Shown piece by piece: positions 49,978-59,450 of a stretch of 64,000 bases of DNA. The notes beneath the pieces were generated by a model. It was not told where the DNA came from. It worked only from the letters and a program-made list of their open reading frames with translations, and did not search any database. The position numbers and the translations under genes are program-made. The stretch comes from Streptomyces sp. HB132 (GTDB taxonomy: Bacteria; Actinomycetota; Actinomycetes; Streptomycetales; Streptomycetaceae), in contig NZ_JAFBGA010000011.1 in the NCBI RefSeq assembly GCF_016909575.1, positions 142,665 through 206,664 of the forward strand, written 5' to 3'. Each line of letters begins with the position of its first letter. Positions within the stretch are counted from its first letter, which is position 1.

Positions 49978-51405
49978 TCAGGCGCGCTCGCCACTCAGGT
50001 GGTGCACCCGGACCATGTTGGTCGTGCCGGGGACGCCGGGGGGCGAGCCGGCCGTGATGACCATCGTGTCGCCGTCGCTGTAGCGGTTCAGCTTCAGCAG
50101 CTCCGCGTCCACCAGGTCGACCATGGCGTCCGTGTTGTCCACGTGCGGGACGACGTAGGACTCGACGCCCCAGCTCAGCGCGAGCTGGTTGCGGGTCGCC
50201 TCCTCCGTGGTGAAGGCCAGGATCGGCTGCGCGACGCGGTAGCGGGAGAGGCGGCGGGCGGTGTCACCGGACTTGGTGAAGGCCACCAGCGCCTTGCCGT
50301 CCAGGAAGTCCGCGATCTCGCAGGCCGCCCGCGCCACCGAACCGCCCTGCGTACGGGGCTTCTTGCCCGGCACCAGCGGCTGGAGACCCTTGGACAGGAG
50401 CTCCTCCTCGGCGGCGACGACGATCTTGGACATCGTCTTGACCGTCTCGATCGGGTACGCGCCGACCGAGGACTCCGCCGACAGCATGACCGCGTCCGCG
50501 CCGTCCAGGATCGCGTTGGCGACGTCGGACGCCTCGGCGCGGGTCGGCCGCGAGTTGGTGATCATCGACTCCATCATCTGGGTCGCCACGATCACCGGCT
50601 TGGCGTTGCGGCGGCACAGCTCGATGAGGCGCTTCTGCACCATCGGGACCTTCTCGAGCGGATACTCGACGGCGAGGTCACCGCGGGCGACCATCACGGC
50701 GTCGAAGGCGGCGACGACGCCCTCCATGTGCTCGACGGCCTGCGGCTTCTCGACCTTGGCGATGACGGGGACCCGGCGGCCCTCCTCGTCCATCACCTTG
50801 TGCACGTCCTTGACGTCCTCGGCGTCCCGGACGAAGGACAGCGCGACCATGTCGCAGCCCATCCGCAGGGCGAAACGCAGGTCCTCGACGTCCTTCTCGG
50901 ACAGCGCGGGGACGTTGACCGCCGCACCGGGGAGGTTGATCCCCTTGTGGTCGGAGATGACACCGCCCTCGATGACGATGGTCGTGACCCTGGGACCGTC
51001 GACGGAGACGACCTTCAGCTCGACGTTGCCGTCGTTGATCAGGATCGGGTCGCCCTTGGTGACGTCGCCCGGCAGCCCCTTGTAGGTGGTGCCGCAGATC
51101 GACTTGTCGCCGGCGACGTCCTCGGAGGTGATGACGAACTCGTCCCCGCGGACCAGCTCGACAGGACCCTCGGCGAACTTCCCGAGACGGATCTTGGGGC
51201 CCTGGAGGTCGGCGAGCACGCCGACCGCGCGGCCGGTCTCGGCGGCCGCCTTGCGGACGCGGTCGTAACGGCCTTGGTGCTCCTCGTGGGAACCGTGGCT
51301 GAAGTTGAAACGGGCCACGCTCATGCCGGCCTCGATCAGAGCGACGAGCTGCTCATGGGAGTCGACGGCGGGACCGAGGGTGCAGACGATTTTGGAACGG
51401 CGCAT
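49978..51405 (-). CDS. pyk: Pyruvate kinase
   Basis: Final glycolytic enzyme, PEP + ADP to pyruvate + ATP. 475 aa. Signature segments: MRRSKIVCTLGPAVDSHEQL, ARFNFSHGSHEEH, AKVEKPQAVEH, the active site VARGDLAVEYPLEKVP, TQMMESMITNSRPTRAEASD and the C-terminal regulatory domain (DGADAVMLSAESSVGAYPIE). S. coelicolor has two; this one matches the position of Pyk2 (SCO5423). ATG at 51405 follows AGGA; a TAGGAT -10-like box lies so close that the transcript may be nearly leaderless. A 12-bp palindrome CGGAATATTCCG (51435-51446) lies just upstream. Confidence 0.96.
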   Translation of the reverse strand: MRRSKIVCTLGPAVDSHEQLVALIEAGMSVARFNFSHGSHEEHQGRYDRVRKAAAETGRAVGVLADLQGPKIRLGKFAEGPVELVRGDEFVITSEDVAGDKSICGTTYKGLPGDVTKGDPILINDGNVELKVVSVDGPRVTTIVIEGGVISDHKGINLPGAAVNVPALSEKDVEDLRFALRMGCDMVALSFVRDAEDVKDVHKVMDEEGRRVPVIAKVEKPQAVEHMEGVVAAFDAVMVARGDLAVEYPLEKVPMVQKRLIELCRRNAKPVIVATQMMESMITNSRPTRAEASDVANAILDGADAVMLSAESSVGAYPIETVKTMSKIVVAAEEELLSKGLQPLVPGKKPRTQGGSVARAACEIADFLDGKALVAFTKSGDTARRLSRYRVAQPILAFTTEEATRNQLALSWGVESYVVPHVDNTDAMVDLVDAELLKLNRYSDGDTMVITAGSPPGVPGTTNMVRVHHLSGERA

Positions 51406-51479
51406 GAGGCGGATCCTATCGGTTTGTTTCACTGCGGAATATTCCGTCTGGTGGAAGATACAAAGGGGCGCGGGCCCGC

Positions 51480-52697
51480 TCAGTTGTGGACCAGGTCGAA
51501 GGTCTGACCGGCGATCTCCAACTCCTCGTCCGTAGGTACGACGGCGACCGCCACCCGCGCGCCGTCGGGCGAGATCAGCCGCGGTTCGCCGGACCGTACG
51601 GCGTTGCGGTCCGCGTCCACGGCCAGGCCGAAGCCCTCCATCCCCGCGAGCGCAGCCTCCCGCACCGGAGCAGAGTTCTCCCCGACCCCCGCCGTGAACA
51701 CCACGGCGTCCACCCGGCCGAGGACCGCCGAATAGGCGCCGATGTACTTCTTCAGGCGGTGGATGTAGACGTCGAACGCGAGCGTGGCGCGCTCGTCGCC
51801 CTCGTCCACCCGGCGGCGGATCTCCCGCATGTCGTTGTCGCCGCAGAGGCCGACCAGGCCGCTCCTCTTGTTCAGCAGGACGTCGATCTCGTCCGTCGAC
51901 ATCCCCGCCACCCGCTGCAGGTGGAAGGTGACGGCCGGGTCGATGTCCCCCGAACGCGTACCCATGACCAGCCCCTCCAAGGGGGTCAGTCCCATGGACG
52001 TCTCCACGCACCGGCCGCCCGCCACCGCGGAGGCCGAGGCGCCGTTGCCCAGGTGCAGCACGATCACGTTCACCTCGGCCACCGGCCGGCCCAGCAGCTC
52101 GGCCGTCCTGCGCGACACGTACGCGTGCGAGGTGCCGTGGAAGCCGTAGCGGCGGATGCGGTGCGCGTCGGCGGTCTCCACGTCGATCGCGTACCGGGCG
52201 GCGTGCTCCGGCATCGTCGTGTGGAACGCCGTGTCGAAGACGGCCACCTGCGGAAGGTCCGGGCGCAGCGCCTGCGCCGTGCGGATGCCCGTGATGTTCG
52301 CCGGGTTGTGCAGCGGCGCCACCGGGACGAGCCGCTCGATCTCCTTCAGCACCTCATCGGTGATCACGGTGGGCTCGGAAAACCTCAGCCCGCCGTGCAC
52401 CACCCGGTGGCCGATCGCCGCCAGCTCGGGGGAGTCGAGGCCGAGCCCGTCGGCCGCCAGCTCGTCGGCCGCGGCCTTCAGCGCCTCCTCGTGGTCGGCG
52501 ATCCTGCCGGTGCGCTCGCGGGGCTCCCCGCCGTTCAGGGGTGTGTGCACCAGGCGGGACGAGGCCTCGCCGATCCGCTCGACCAGGCCGGTGGCCAGCC
52601 GCGACCGGTCACGCATGTCCAGCAGCTGGTACTTCACCGACGAGGAGCCGGAATTGAGCACGAGTACGCGGTGGGCGTCGGTCGAGGCGTCAGTCAT
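51480..52697 (-). CDS. ackA: Acetate kinase
   Basis: Acetyl phosphate + ADP to acetate + ATP. 405 aa. Signatures: RVLVLNSGSSSVKYQLLD (phosphate 1), HRVVHGG, DTAFHTTMPEHAARY, RRYGFHGTSHAYVS, VLHLGNGASASAV, TSMGLTPLEGLVMGTRSGDI and VVFTAGVGENSAPVRE. ATG at 52697 fits family length. In-frame ATGs at 52733 and at 52742 (overlapping the pta stop as ATGA) are alternatives with a better upstream GAGGA. Directly follows pta, so Pta-AckA is co-expressed. Confidence 0.95.
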   Translation of the reverse strand: MTDASTDAHRVLVLNSGSSSVKYQLLDMRDRSRLATGLVERIGEASSRLVHTPLNGGEPRERTGRIADHEEALKAAADELAADGLGLDSPELAAIGHRVVHGGLRFSEPTVITDEVLKEIERLVPVAPLHNPANITGIRTAQALRPDLPQVAVFDTAFHTTMPEHAARYAIDVETADAHRIRRYGFHGTSHAYVSRRTAELLGRPVAEVNVIVLHLGNGASASAVAGGRCVETSMGLTPLEGLVMGTRSGDIDPAVTFHLQRVAGMSTDEIDVLLNKRSGLVGLCGDNDMREIRRRVDEGDERATLAFDVYIHRLKKYIGAYSAVLGRVDAVVFTAGVGENSAPVREAALAGMEGFGLAVDADRNAVRSGEPRLISPDGARVAVAVVPTDEELEIAGQTFDLVHN

Positions 52698-52738
52698 GGA
52701 GCGGGAGCCTTCACTGGTCGGGTCGGTGGTCATGGCGG

Positions 52739-54811
52739 TCATTCCTCGCCCTGCGCCTGGATCGCGGTGATGGCCACCGTGTTGACGATGTCCTGGACCA
52801 GCGCGCCGCGGGACAGGTCGTTGACCGGCTTGCGCAGTCCCTGCAGGACCGGGCCGACCGCGACCGCGCCCGCCGAGCGCTGGACCGCCTTGTAGGTGTT
52901 GTTGCCGGTGTTGAGGTCGGGGAAGATCAGCACGGTCGCCCGGCCCGCCACCTCCGAGGCCGGCAGCTTGGTCGCGGCGACGGACGGCTCGACCGCCGCG
53001 TCGTACTGGATCGGGCCCTCGATGCTCAGGTCCGGCCGTGAGGCGCGTACCCGCTCCGTCGCCTCCCGCACCTTGTCGACGTCGGCGCCCGAGCCCGAGG
53101 TGCCCGTCGAGTAGGAGAGCATCGCGATCCGCGGGTCCACACCGAAGCGCGCCGCGGTGACCGCCGACTGCACCGCGATGTCGGCGAGCTGCTCCGCGTC
53201 CGGGTCCGGGTTCACCGCGCAGTCGCCGTAGACCAGCACCTTGTCGGCGAGGCACATGAAGAACACCGAGGAGACGATCGACGCCTCGGGCTTGGTCTTG
53301 ATGATCTCGAACGCCGGCCGGATCGTCGCCGCCGTGGAGTGGACCGAGCCGGAGACCATGCCGTCCGCCAGGCCCTCCTGGACCATCAGTGTGCCGAAGT
53401 AGTTGACGTCCGAGACGACGTCGTACGCCAGCTCCACCGTCACCCCGCGGTGCGCGCGCAGTACGGCGTACCGCTCGGCGAAGCTCTGGCGCAGCTCGGA
53501 GGTCTGCGGATCCACGATCTGGGTCTCGGCGAGGTCGATGCCCAGGTCGGCCGCCTTCTTGCGGATGACGTCGGTGTCCCCGAGGAGGGTCAGGTCGCAG
53601 ACGTCGCGGCGGAGCAGAACGTCGGCGGCGCGCAGGACACGCTCCTCGGTGCCCTCGGGCAGGACGACCCGACGCCGGACCGAGCGGGCCTGTTCCAGGA
53701 GTTCGTGCTCGAACATCATCGGGGTGACCCGGCCGCTGCGGGCCACGGAGATCCGCTCCAGCAGGGCGCCGGTGTCCACGTGGCGCTCGAAGAGACCGAG
53801 TGCGGTCTCCGCCTTGCGGGGCGTCGCAGCGTTCAACTTTCCCTCGAGGGCGAAGAGTTCGGCCGCCGTGGGGAAGGAGCCACCGGTCACCGCGACGACC
53901 GGGGTGCCTGGTGCGAGGCGGGCCGCCAGCCGGAGTATCTCCTCGCCGGGGCGCTCGTTCAGGGTCAGCAGGACACCGGCGATGGGCGGTGTGCCCGCGC
54001 TGTGCGCGGCGAGCGAACCGACGACCAGGTCGGCGCGGTCGCCGGGGGTGACGACCATGCAGCCGGGGGTCAAAGCCTTCAGGAGGTTCGGCAGCATGGC
54101 GCCGCCGAACACGAAGTCCAGCGCGTCCCTGGCCAGACCCGAGTCGTCGCCGAGCAGAACCGTTCCGCCCAACGCGGTGGTGATCTGGGCGACGGTGGGG
54201 GCGGAGAGCGCGGGGTCGTCCGGCAGCACGGAACAGGGGACCGGCAGCTGCGCGCCCAGCCGCTCGGCGATGTCAAAGCGGTCCGCGGACGCCACCCGGT
54301 TGACGACCATCGCCAGGACGTCGCAGCCGAGACCGGCGTAGGCCCGGTACGCGTTGCGCGTCTCGGCCCGCACGGACCCGGCGTCCTGGCCCTTGCCGCC
54401 GACCACCGCGATCACCGAGGCGCCGAACTCGTTGGCGAGCCTCGCGTTCAGGGCGAGCTCGTCGGGGAGCTGGGTGGCGGCGAAGTCGCTGCCGAGGACC
54501 AGCACCACCTCGTAGTCCCGGGCCACCCGGTGGAAGCGCTCGACGAGCAGGGAGACCAGCTCGTCGGTGCCCTTCTCCGCCTGGACGGCGGAGGCCTCCT
54601 GGTAGTCCAGGCCGAAGACCGTCTCCGGGCTCTGCGAGAGCCGGTAGCGGGCCCGCAGCAGCTCGAACAGCCGGTCGGGCCCGTCGTGGACCAGCGGCCG
54701 GAAGACGCCGACCCGGTCCACCTGACGCGTCAGTAGATCCATGACTCCCAGATCGACGACCTGACGGCCGTCTCCCCGGTCGATCCCGGTCACGTACACA
54801 CTGCGCGCCAC
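52739..54811 (-). CDS. pta: Phosphate acetyltransferase
   Basis: Acetyl-CoA + Pi to acetyl phosphate + CoA. 690 aa, the long form. N-terminal BioD-like domain (MARSVYVTGIDRGDGRQVVD, then VVLVLGSDFAATQLPDELAL), a central DRTGG-like part and a C-terminal catalytic domain (RRRVVLPEGTEERVLRAADV, VMVQEGLADGMVSGSVHSTA, VQSAVTAARFGVDPRIAMLS). GTG start with GGGAGACC close by; divergent from pfkA across about 240 bp. Operon with ackA downstream. Confidence 0.95.
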   Translation of the reverse strand: MARSVYVTGIDRGDGRQVVDLGVMDLLTRQVDRVGVFRPLVHDGPDRLFELLRARYRLSQSPETVFGLDYQEASAVQAEKGTDELVSLLVERFHRVARDYEVVLVLGSDFAATQLPDELALNARLANEFGASVIAVVGGKGQDAGSVRAETRNAYRAYAGLGCDVLAMVVNRVASADRFDIAERLGAQLPVPCSVLPDDPALSAPTVAQITTALGGTVLLGDDSGLARDALDFVFGGAMLPNLLKALTPGCMVVTPGDRADLVVGSLAAHSAGTPPIAGVLLTLNERPGEEILRLAARLAPGTPVVAVTGGSFPTAAELFALEGKLNAATPRKAETALGLFERHVDTGALLERISVARSGRVTPMMFEHELLEQARSVRRRVVLPEGTEERVLRAADVLLRRDVCDLTLLGDTDVIRKKAADLGIDLAETQIVDPQTSELRQSFAERYAVLRAHRGVTVELAYDVVSDVNYFGTLMVQEGLADGMVSGSVHSTAATIRPAFEIIKTKPEASIVSSVFFMCLADKVLVYGDCAVNPDPDAEQLADIAVQSAVTAARFGVDPRIAMLSYSTGTSGSGADVDKVREATERVRASRPDLSIEGPIQYDAAVEPSVAATKLPASEVAGRATVLIFPDLNTGNNTYKAVQRSAGAVAVGPVLQGLRKPVNDLSRGALVQDIVNTVAITAIQAQGEE

Positions 54812-55052
54812 GCGTGGTCTCCCGTCCTGTTTGGCTTGTATTGCCCCTTTGACGATACCTACCGGGGCAGGTGAGCCGCCCGCCGGGCACCGTGCCCCGG
54901 CGGGGGCCGCCGGGAACCCCGAACGGTCCCCGCCGAGCGGCCGGAAGCGCCGGGGTCCGGCCGGGCGTGGGACAATCGTCGTGGCTCACGGTACGGGGGT
55001 TTCTCGACGGCCCCCGGAATCCATGGCACTAGGGAGCAGGAGACAGAGCAGG

Positions 55053-56078
55053 ATGCGCATCGGAATTCTCACCGCAGGCGGCGACTGCCCAGGTCTGAAC
55101 GCTGTGATCCGGTCGGTCGTGCACCGCGCCGTGGTGGGCCACGGCGACGAGGTCATCGGCTTCGAGGACGGCTTCAAGGGTCTGCTCGACGGCCACTTCC
55201 GGCCCCTCGACCTGAACGCGGTCAGCGGCATCCTGGCCCGCGGCGGCACGATCCTCGGCTCGGCGCGGCTGGAGCGCGACCGGCTGCGCGAGGCCGCCGA
55301 GAACTGCGCGGAACTCTCGCTCCGTTACGGCATCGACGCGCTGATCCCGATCGGCGGCGAGGGCACCCTCACCGCGGCCCGCATGCTGTCCGACGCCGGC
55401 ATGCCCGTCGTCGGCGTCCCGAAGACCATCGACAACGACATCTCCGCCACCGACCGCACCTTCGGCTTCGACACCGCCGTGGGCGTCGCGACCGAGGCCA
55501 TAGACCGGTTGAAGACCACCGCCGAGTCGCACCAGCGGGTCATGGTCGTCGAGGTCATGGGCCGCCACGCGGGCTGGATCGCGCTGGAGTCCGGCATGGC
55601 CGGGGGCGCCCACGGCATCTGCCTGCCGGAGCGGCCCTTCCAGATCGACGACCTGGTCAAGATGGTCGAGGAACGATTCGCGCGCGGCAAGAAGTTCGCC
55701 GTCATCTGCGTGGCCGAGGGGGCGCACCCCGCCGAGGGTTCCATGCCGTACGCCAAGGGAGAGATCGACCAGTTCGGTCACGAGCGCTTCCAGGGCATCG
55801 GCAACCGGCTCGCCGCCGAGCTGGAGCTTCGCCTGGGCAAGGAGGCCCGGCCGGTCATCCTGGGCCATGTGCAGCGAGGAGGCACGCCGACCGCCTACGA
55901 CCGGGTGCTCGCCACGCGCTTCGGGTGGAACGCGGTGGAAGCCGTGCACCGCGGTGACTTCGGCCGGATGACGTCGCTGCGCGGCACCGAGATCGTGATG
56001 GCCCCGCTGGCGGACGCCGTGACCCGCCTGAAGACGGTTCCCAGCGACCGGATGTACGAGGCCGAGTCGGTTTTCTGA
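55053..56078 (+). CDS. pfkA: 6-phosphofructokinase
   Basis: F6P + ATP to F1,6BP. 341 aa with the substrate loop GILTAGGDCPGLNAV, GGEGT (Gly at the position equivalent to E. coli 104) and PKTIDNDI with Lys at the 124 position (Gly in E. coli). Gly/Lys in these two positions is the pattern of actinobacterial ATP-dependent, long-type PFKs rather than the Asp/Lys of PPi-dependent enzymes. Active motif VVEVMGRHAGWIALESGMAG and GHVQRGGTPTAYDR also present. Position matches pfkA2 (SCO5426). AGGAG lies ~10 nt ahead of the ATG. Confidence 0.93.
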   Translation: MRIGILTAGGDCPGLNAVIRSVVHRAVVGHGDEVIGFEDGFKGLLDGHFRPLDLNAVSGILARGGTILGSARLERDRLREAAENCAELSLRYGIDALIPIGGEGTLTAARMLSDAGMPVVGVPKTIDNDISATDRTFGFDTAVGVATEAIDRLKTTAESHQRVMVVEVMGRHAGWIALESGMAGGAHGICLPERPFQIDDLVKMVEERFARGKKFAVICVAEGAHPAEGSMPYAKGEIDQFGHERFQGIGNRLAAELELRLGKEARPVILGHVQRGGTPTAYDRVLATRFGWNAVEAVHRGDFGRMTSLRGTEIVMAPLADAVTRLKTVPSDRMYEAESVF

Positions 56079-56097
56079 GCCCTCGCCCCACCGTACG

Positions 56098-56136
56098 CGC
56101 GGCCCCCGCCGTCCTTCGCGGACGCCGGGGGCCGCG
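56098..56136. terminator. Terminator after pfkA
   Basis: Stem of 11 bp, one C-C mismatch, then 5 bp, around a 5-nt loop. Arms start CGCGGCCCCCG and end CGGGGGCCGCG. It may also serve the XRE gene from the other side. Confidence 0.85.
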
Positions 56137-56177
56137 ATCGTCCTCGTCGGTGGCGGGGCCGCTGCCGTCCACCTCGC

Positions 56178-56861
56178 TCAGATCCCGGCCGTGCGCCAGA
56201 ACTCCTGGACCACCCGGTCCAGGAACTCCCGCCCCGCCTCGCCGGCCGTCCCCGCCCGGTCCCGCCCCGTGGTGTTCCAGCTCAGCGTCGACACCATCAG
56301 GGCCTGGTAGTCGGTGTGCAGCTGCTCCAGCACGTCCTGGACCAGGATGCGGTCCAGCGGCACGAGCTTGTCCACCGGTTTGACGTATGCCTGCCACCGG
56401 GTCGTGACCGCCCTGGTCAGCAGATCCGCCAGCTCCTCGTTGCGGCCGGTCGCCGTCAGGAACTGCGCCGCCGACATGTCCAGCGCGTCGCAGAGCGCCA
56501 CCGCCTGCCGCTCGTTGCCGCGCCAGCGGCCGGACTCCTCGATGCGCCGGTACGCGGCGCCCGTCATCCCGAGCGAGCGCGCCAGGTCGTCCACCGCGAT
56601 GTCCCGCGCCAGCCGGTGCTCGCGCAAGGTGCTGGCGACGGCCAGCAGTTCGCCCGGCGCGCACCACAGCACACCGGCCAGCGCCATCAGTTCGCGCTCG
56701 CCGGGAAGGGCCGTGCCGCGTTCCCAGGCCATCACCGTCTCGGCCGTGATCCGCAGTCCGTACTGGGCGCCGAGCCCGTACGCAACATGTCCGGGAGCCA
56801 TTCCCAGGGCCTCGCGGAGTCGGCGCGCGGCGGGGGCGTTGAAGGGCTGGGTGGGGTGCAC
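56178..56861 (-). CDS. XRE-family helix-turn-helix protein with C-terminal domain
   Basis: A 227-aa regulator. Two helix-turn-helix units can be seen: near residues 10-50 (RLREALGMAPGHVAYGLGAQ, TAETVMAWERGTALPGEREL) and ~80-115 (IAVDDLARSLGMTGAAYRRI, EESGRWRGNERQAVAL), i.e. a duplicated XRE fold. The C-terminal ~80 residues are helical with Trp and no known match. It starts MHPTQPFNAPAARRLREALG (GTG). It ends against the pfkA terminator and lies upstream of the two-component genes on the same strand. Confidence 0.8.
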   Translation of the reverse strand: MHPTQPFNAPAARRLREALGMAPGHVAYGLGAQYGLRITAETVMAWERGTALPGERELMALAGVLWCAPGELLAVASTLREHRLARDIAVDDLARSLGMTGAAYRRIEESGRWRGNERQAVALCDALDMSAAQFLTATGRNEELADLLTRAVTTRWQAYVKPVDKLVPLDRILVQDVLEQLHTDYQALMVSTLSWNTTGRDRAGTAGEAGREFLDRVVQEFWRTAGI

Positions 56862-56966
56862 GGCCCCACCGTAGAAGCCTGGGAACGGCCTGGCTACAGG
56901 CTGTTCCTCACAGTTGACCCTTCGTACGATCCTCCTAGGAGGGCCCTCTCCCGGCGGCCGGGCCCA

Positions 56967-57641
56967 TCAGCGGGTTTCAGCCACCCAGTGATAATGCAAT
57001 TCGGGGCGGCCGACCTGACCGTAACTCGGCCGCCGCACCGCCCGGCCCCCCGTCACCAGGTGCTCCAGATAGCGTCGGGCGGTGATCCGGGAGATGCCCA
57101 GCTCCTCACCGGCGCCCGCCGCCGTCACCCCCTCCGGCGCCTCCCGCAGGGCCCGTGTCACCGCCTCCAGCGTCGGCCCGCTCAGCCCTTTCGGCAGCGT
57201 GGCCGGGTCGGCGACCCGAAGCGCGCCCAGCGCCCGGTCCACCTCCTCCTGGCCGCTCGCCTCACCGGCGGCCCCCCGGAATTCGGCGTACCGCACGAGC
57301 CGGTCCCGCAGCGTGGGATAGGTGAACGGCTTCAGCACGTACTGCACGACTCCTAGCGACACGCCTTCCCGCACCACAGCCAGGTCGCGCGCCGACGTCA
57401 CCGCGATGACGTCCGCACCGTGACCCGCCGCCCGCAGCGAGCGCAGCAGCTGCAGACCGTGCCCGTCGGGCAGATAGAGGTCGAGCAGCAGCAGGTCGAC
57501 CTCCGTCCGGTCCAGCGCGCGTACCGCCTCCGCCCTGGAGTGGGCGACGGCCGCGACCTCGAAGCCGGGCACCCGGCCCACGTACAGCTGGTGGGCGTCC
57601 GCGGCCACCGGATCGTCCTCCACGACCAGCACTCTGATCAC
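56967..57641 (-). CDS. CitB/DcuR-family response regulator
   Basis: A 224-aa regulator of the citrate/C4-dicarboxylate type. Receiver: VIRVLVVEDDPVAADAHQLY, phospho-acceptor Asp54 in LLLLDLYLPDGHG, and the Lys in VLKPFTYPTLRDRL. C-terminal winged helix: AAGAGEELGISRITARRYLE and HLVTGGRAVRRPSYGQVGRP. Its start overlaps the kinase stop by 4 nt. With the kinase and dctA it should control uptake of C4-dicarboxylates. Confidence 0.9.
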   Translation of the reverse strand: MIRVLVVEDDPVAADAHQLYVGRVPGFEVAAVAHSRAEAVRALDRTEVDLLLLDLYLPDGHGLQLLRSLRAAGHGADVIAVTSARDLAVVREGVSLGVVQYVLKPFTYPTLRDRLVRYAEFRGAAGEASGQEEVDRALGALRVADPATLPKGLSGPTLEAVTRALREAPEGVTAAGAGEELGISRITARRYLEHLVTGGRAVRRPSYGQVGRPELHYHWVAETR

Positions 57642-59296
57642 GGTGCGGCCACCTCCGTCCTCGCCGTACGGCCGGCCGCGGGCAGCCGCACCGTGAACTC
57701 CGCCCCGCCGCCCGCGGCCCGGCCCAGCGTCACCGTCCCGCCGTTGCGGTGGACCGCCTGCCGCACGAGCGCCAGGCCGAGGCCGCGGCCCGTGCCGTGG
57801 GTCGTCCAGCCGCGCCGGAACACCTCGTCCGCGTCGGCCGGGCCGATGCCGGCGCCGGTGTCCGCCACCCGCAGCAGCAGCTCACCGGACTCCGTCCGCG
57901 CGGTCACCGTGACCAGGGCCCGTGCCGAGGTGCGCTGCGCGGGCAGGAGCTCGCCCGCTTCGCCCGTCACCGGCTCCGAGGCGGCGTCCGCCGCGTTGTC
58001 GATCAGATTGCCGAGGATCGTCACCAGGTCGCGCGGCGCCAGGGAATGCGGCAGGGCCCCGTCGTCGATCCGGCTGTCCTCGGTGAGCACCAGTTCCACG
58101 CCGCGCTCGTTGGCCTGCGCCGCCTTGCCGAGCAGCAGCGCGGCGAGCACCGGTTCGGCGACCGCGTCGACGACCCGGTCGGTGAGCACCTGGGCCAGCT
58201 CCAGTTCCGCCGTCGCGAAGTCGACCGCCTCCTCGACCCGTCCCAGCTCGATCAGCGACACCACCGTGTGCAGCCGGTTCGCCGCCTCATGCGCCTGCGA
58301 GCGCAGCGCCTGGGTGAAGCCGCGCTCCGAGTCGAGTTCGCCGGAGAGCGCCTGCAGCTCGGTGTGGTCCCGCAGGGTCACGACCGTGCCGCGCCGCTCG
58401 CCGCCGACCACCGGGCTGGTGTTGACGACGATCACCCGGTCCGCCGTCAGGTGGACCTCGTCCACCCGCGGCTCGGACGCCAGGAGCGCCCCGGTCAGCG
58501 ATGCCGGCAGCGCGAGCTGGTCGACCCGGCGCCCGACCGCCCCCGGCGCCAGCCCCAGCAGGTCCCGGCCCGCGTCGTTGATCAGGGCTACCCGGCGCTG
58601 CCCGTCCAGCATGAGCAGCCCCTCGCGGACCGCGTGCAGGGTGGCCTCGTGATACGTGTGCATCCGGCTCAGCTCGCCCGCGTTCATCCCGTGCGTGTGC
58701 CGCCGGAGCCGCGCGTTGATCACGTACGTCCCGAGCCCGCCGAGCGCCAGGGCGGCCCCCGCCGCCGTCCCCAGGGCGCCGAGCTGCTCACGCACCTGGG
58801 TGGACACCCGCTCGACGGTGATGCCCGCGCTGACCAGGCCGACGATCCTGTCCCCGTCCCGCACCGGGGTGACGACCCGTATCGAGGGGCCGAGCGTGCC
58901 GGTGTAGGTCTCCTCGAACGTCTCGCCGAGCAGTGCGCGCTCGGTGTGCCCGATGAAGCTCCGGCCGATCTGGCCGGGGTCGGGATGGGTCCAGCGGACC
59001 CCGGCCGGATTCATGATGGTCACGAAGGCGATCCCGGTGTCCTCGCGGACCTGCTCCGCGTACGGCTGGAGTACGGCGGACGGGTCCGGGGTACGGATTG
59101 CCTCCCGCACCGACGGCGATCCGGCCATGGCGAGGGCGGCGGCTCTCACCTGGCGGGCCGCGGTCTCCTCCGCCTGGGACCGCCCCGAGGCGTAAGCGAA
59201 GAAGGCACACCCGGCCACGACCGCCGCCACGAGCAGGGCCTGCATCGCGAACAGCTGGCCGGCCAGGCTGCGGGGGAGGGTTCGGGGCAGACGCAT
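57638..59296 (-). CDS. CitA/DcuS-type sensor histidine kinase
   Basis: A 552-aa membrane kinase: TM1 at ~15-38 (QLFAMQALLVAAVVAGCAFF), an extracytoplasmic PAS-like sensor (~40-180, IMNPAGVRWTHPDPGQIGRS, FIGHTERALLGETFEETYTG), TM2 ~190-210 (LGTAAGAALALGGLGTYVIN), a cytoplasmic PAS, and the SPOB-type helix with His336 (RSQAHEAANRLHTVVSLIEL) and HATPase_c (GNLIDNAADAA, GTGRGLGLALVRQAV). The sensor motif HPDPxxIGxxF is that of citrate/C4-dicarboxylate sensors. ATG at 59296. Confidence 0.92.
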   Translation of the reverse strand: MRLPRTLPRSLAGQLFAMQALLVAAVVAGCAFFAYASGRSQAEETAARQVRAAALAMAGSPSVREAIRTPDPSAVLQPYAEQVREDTGIAFVTIMNPAGVRWTHPDPGQIGRSFIGHTERALLGETFEETYTGTLGPSIRVVTPVRDGDRIVGLVSAGITVERVSTQVREQLGALGTAAGAALALGGLGTYVINARLRRHTHGMNAGELSRMHTYHEATLHAVREGLLMLDGQRRVALINDAGRDLLGLAPGAVGRRVDQLALPASLTGALLASEPRVDEVHLTADRVIVVNTSPVVGGERRGTVVTLRDHTELQALSGELDSERGFTQALRSQAHEAANRLHTVVSLIELGRVEEAVDFATAELELAQVLTDRVVDAVAEPVLAALLLGKAAQANERGVELVLTEDSRIDDGALPHSLAPRDLVTILGNLIDNAADAASEPVTGEAGELLPAQRTSARALVTVTARTESGELLLRVADTGAGIGPADADEVFRRGWTTHGTGRGLGLALVRQAVHRNGGTVTLGRAAGGGAEFTVRLPAAGRTARTEVAAP

Positions 59297-59371
59297 GCTC
59301 CCCAGTCTGCCTGGCAGGGAGACCCGGCCCAAGGTGGCTGATAAGCATCTGTGAACTATATGAACGCAAGG

Positions 59372-59385
59372 GTGACGGCCGTCAC
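59372..59385. promoter_or_regulatory. Crp-like palindrome upstream of dctA
   Basis: GTGACGGCCGTCAC, a perfect 14-bp palindrome fitting the Streptomyces Crp pattern GTG-N6-GNCAC. It is in the 154-bp gap between the sensor kinase and dctA start codons, 66 bp from the dctA GTG. Predicted to link dctA (or both) to cAMP-Crp. Confidence 0.65.
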
Positions 59386-59450
59386 AGGGAAGTGAATAGT
59401 CACCGGGGCCCCCAGGGACGGGGAGCCGCCGTATACCCGAGGAGACCCCC

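Noticed and set aside
55053..56078. PPi-dependent phosphofructokinase
   Set aside because: Gly, not Asp, occupies the 104-equivalent site (GGEGT), which disfavours PPi use despite Lys in PKTIDND.
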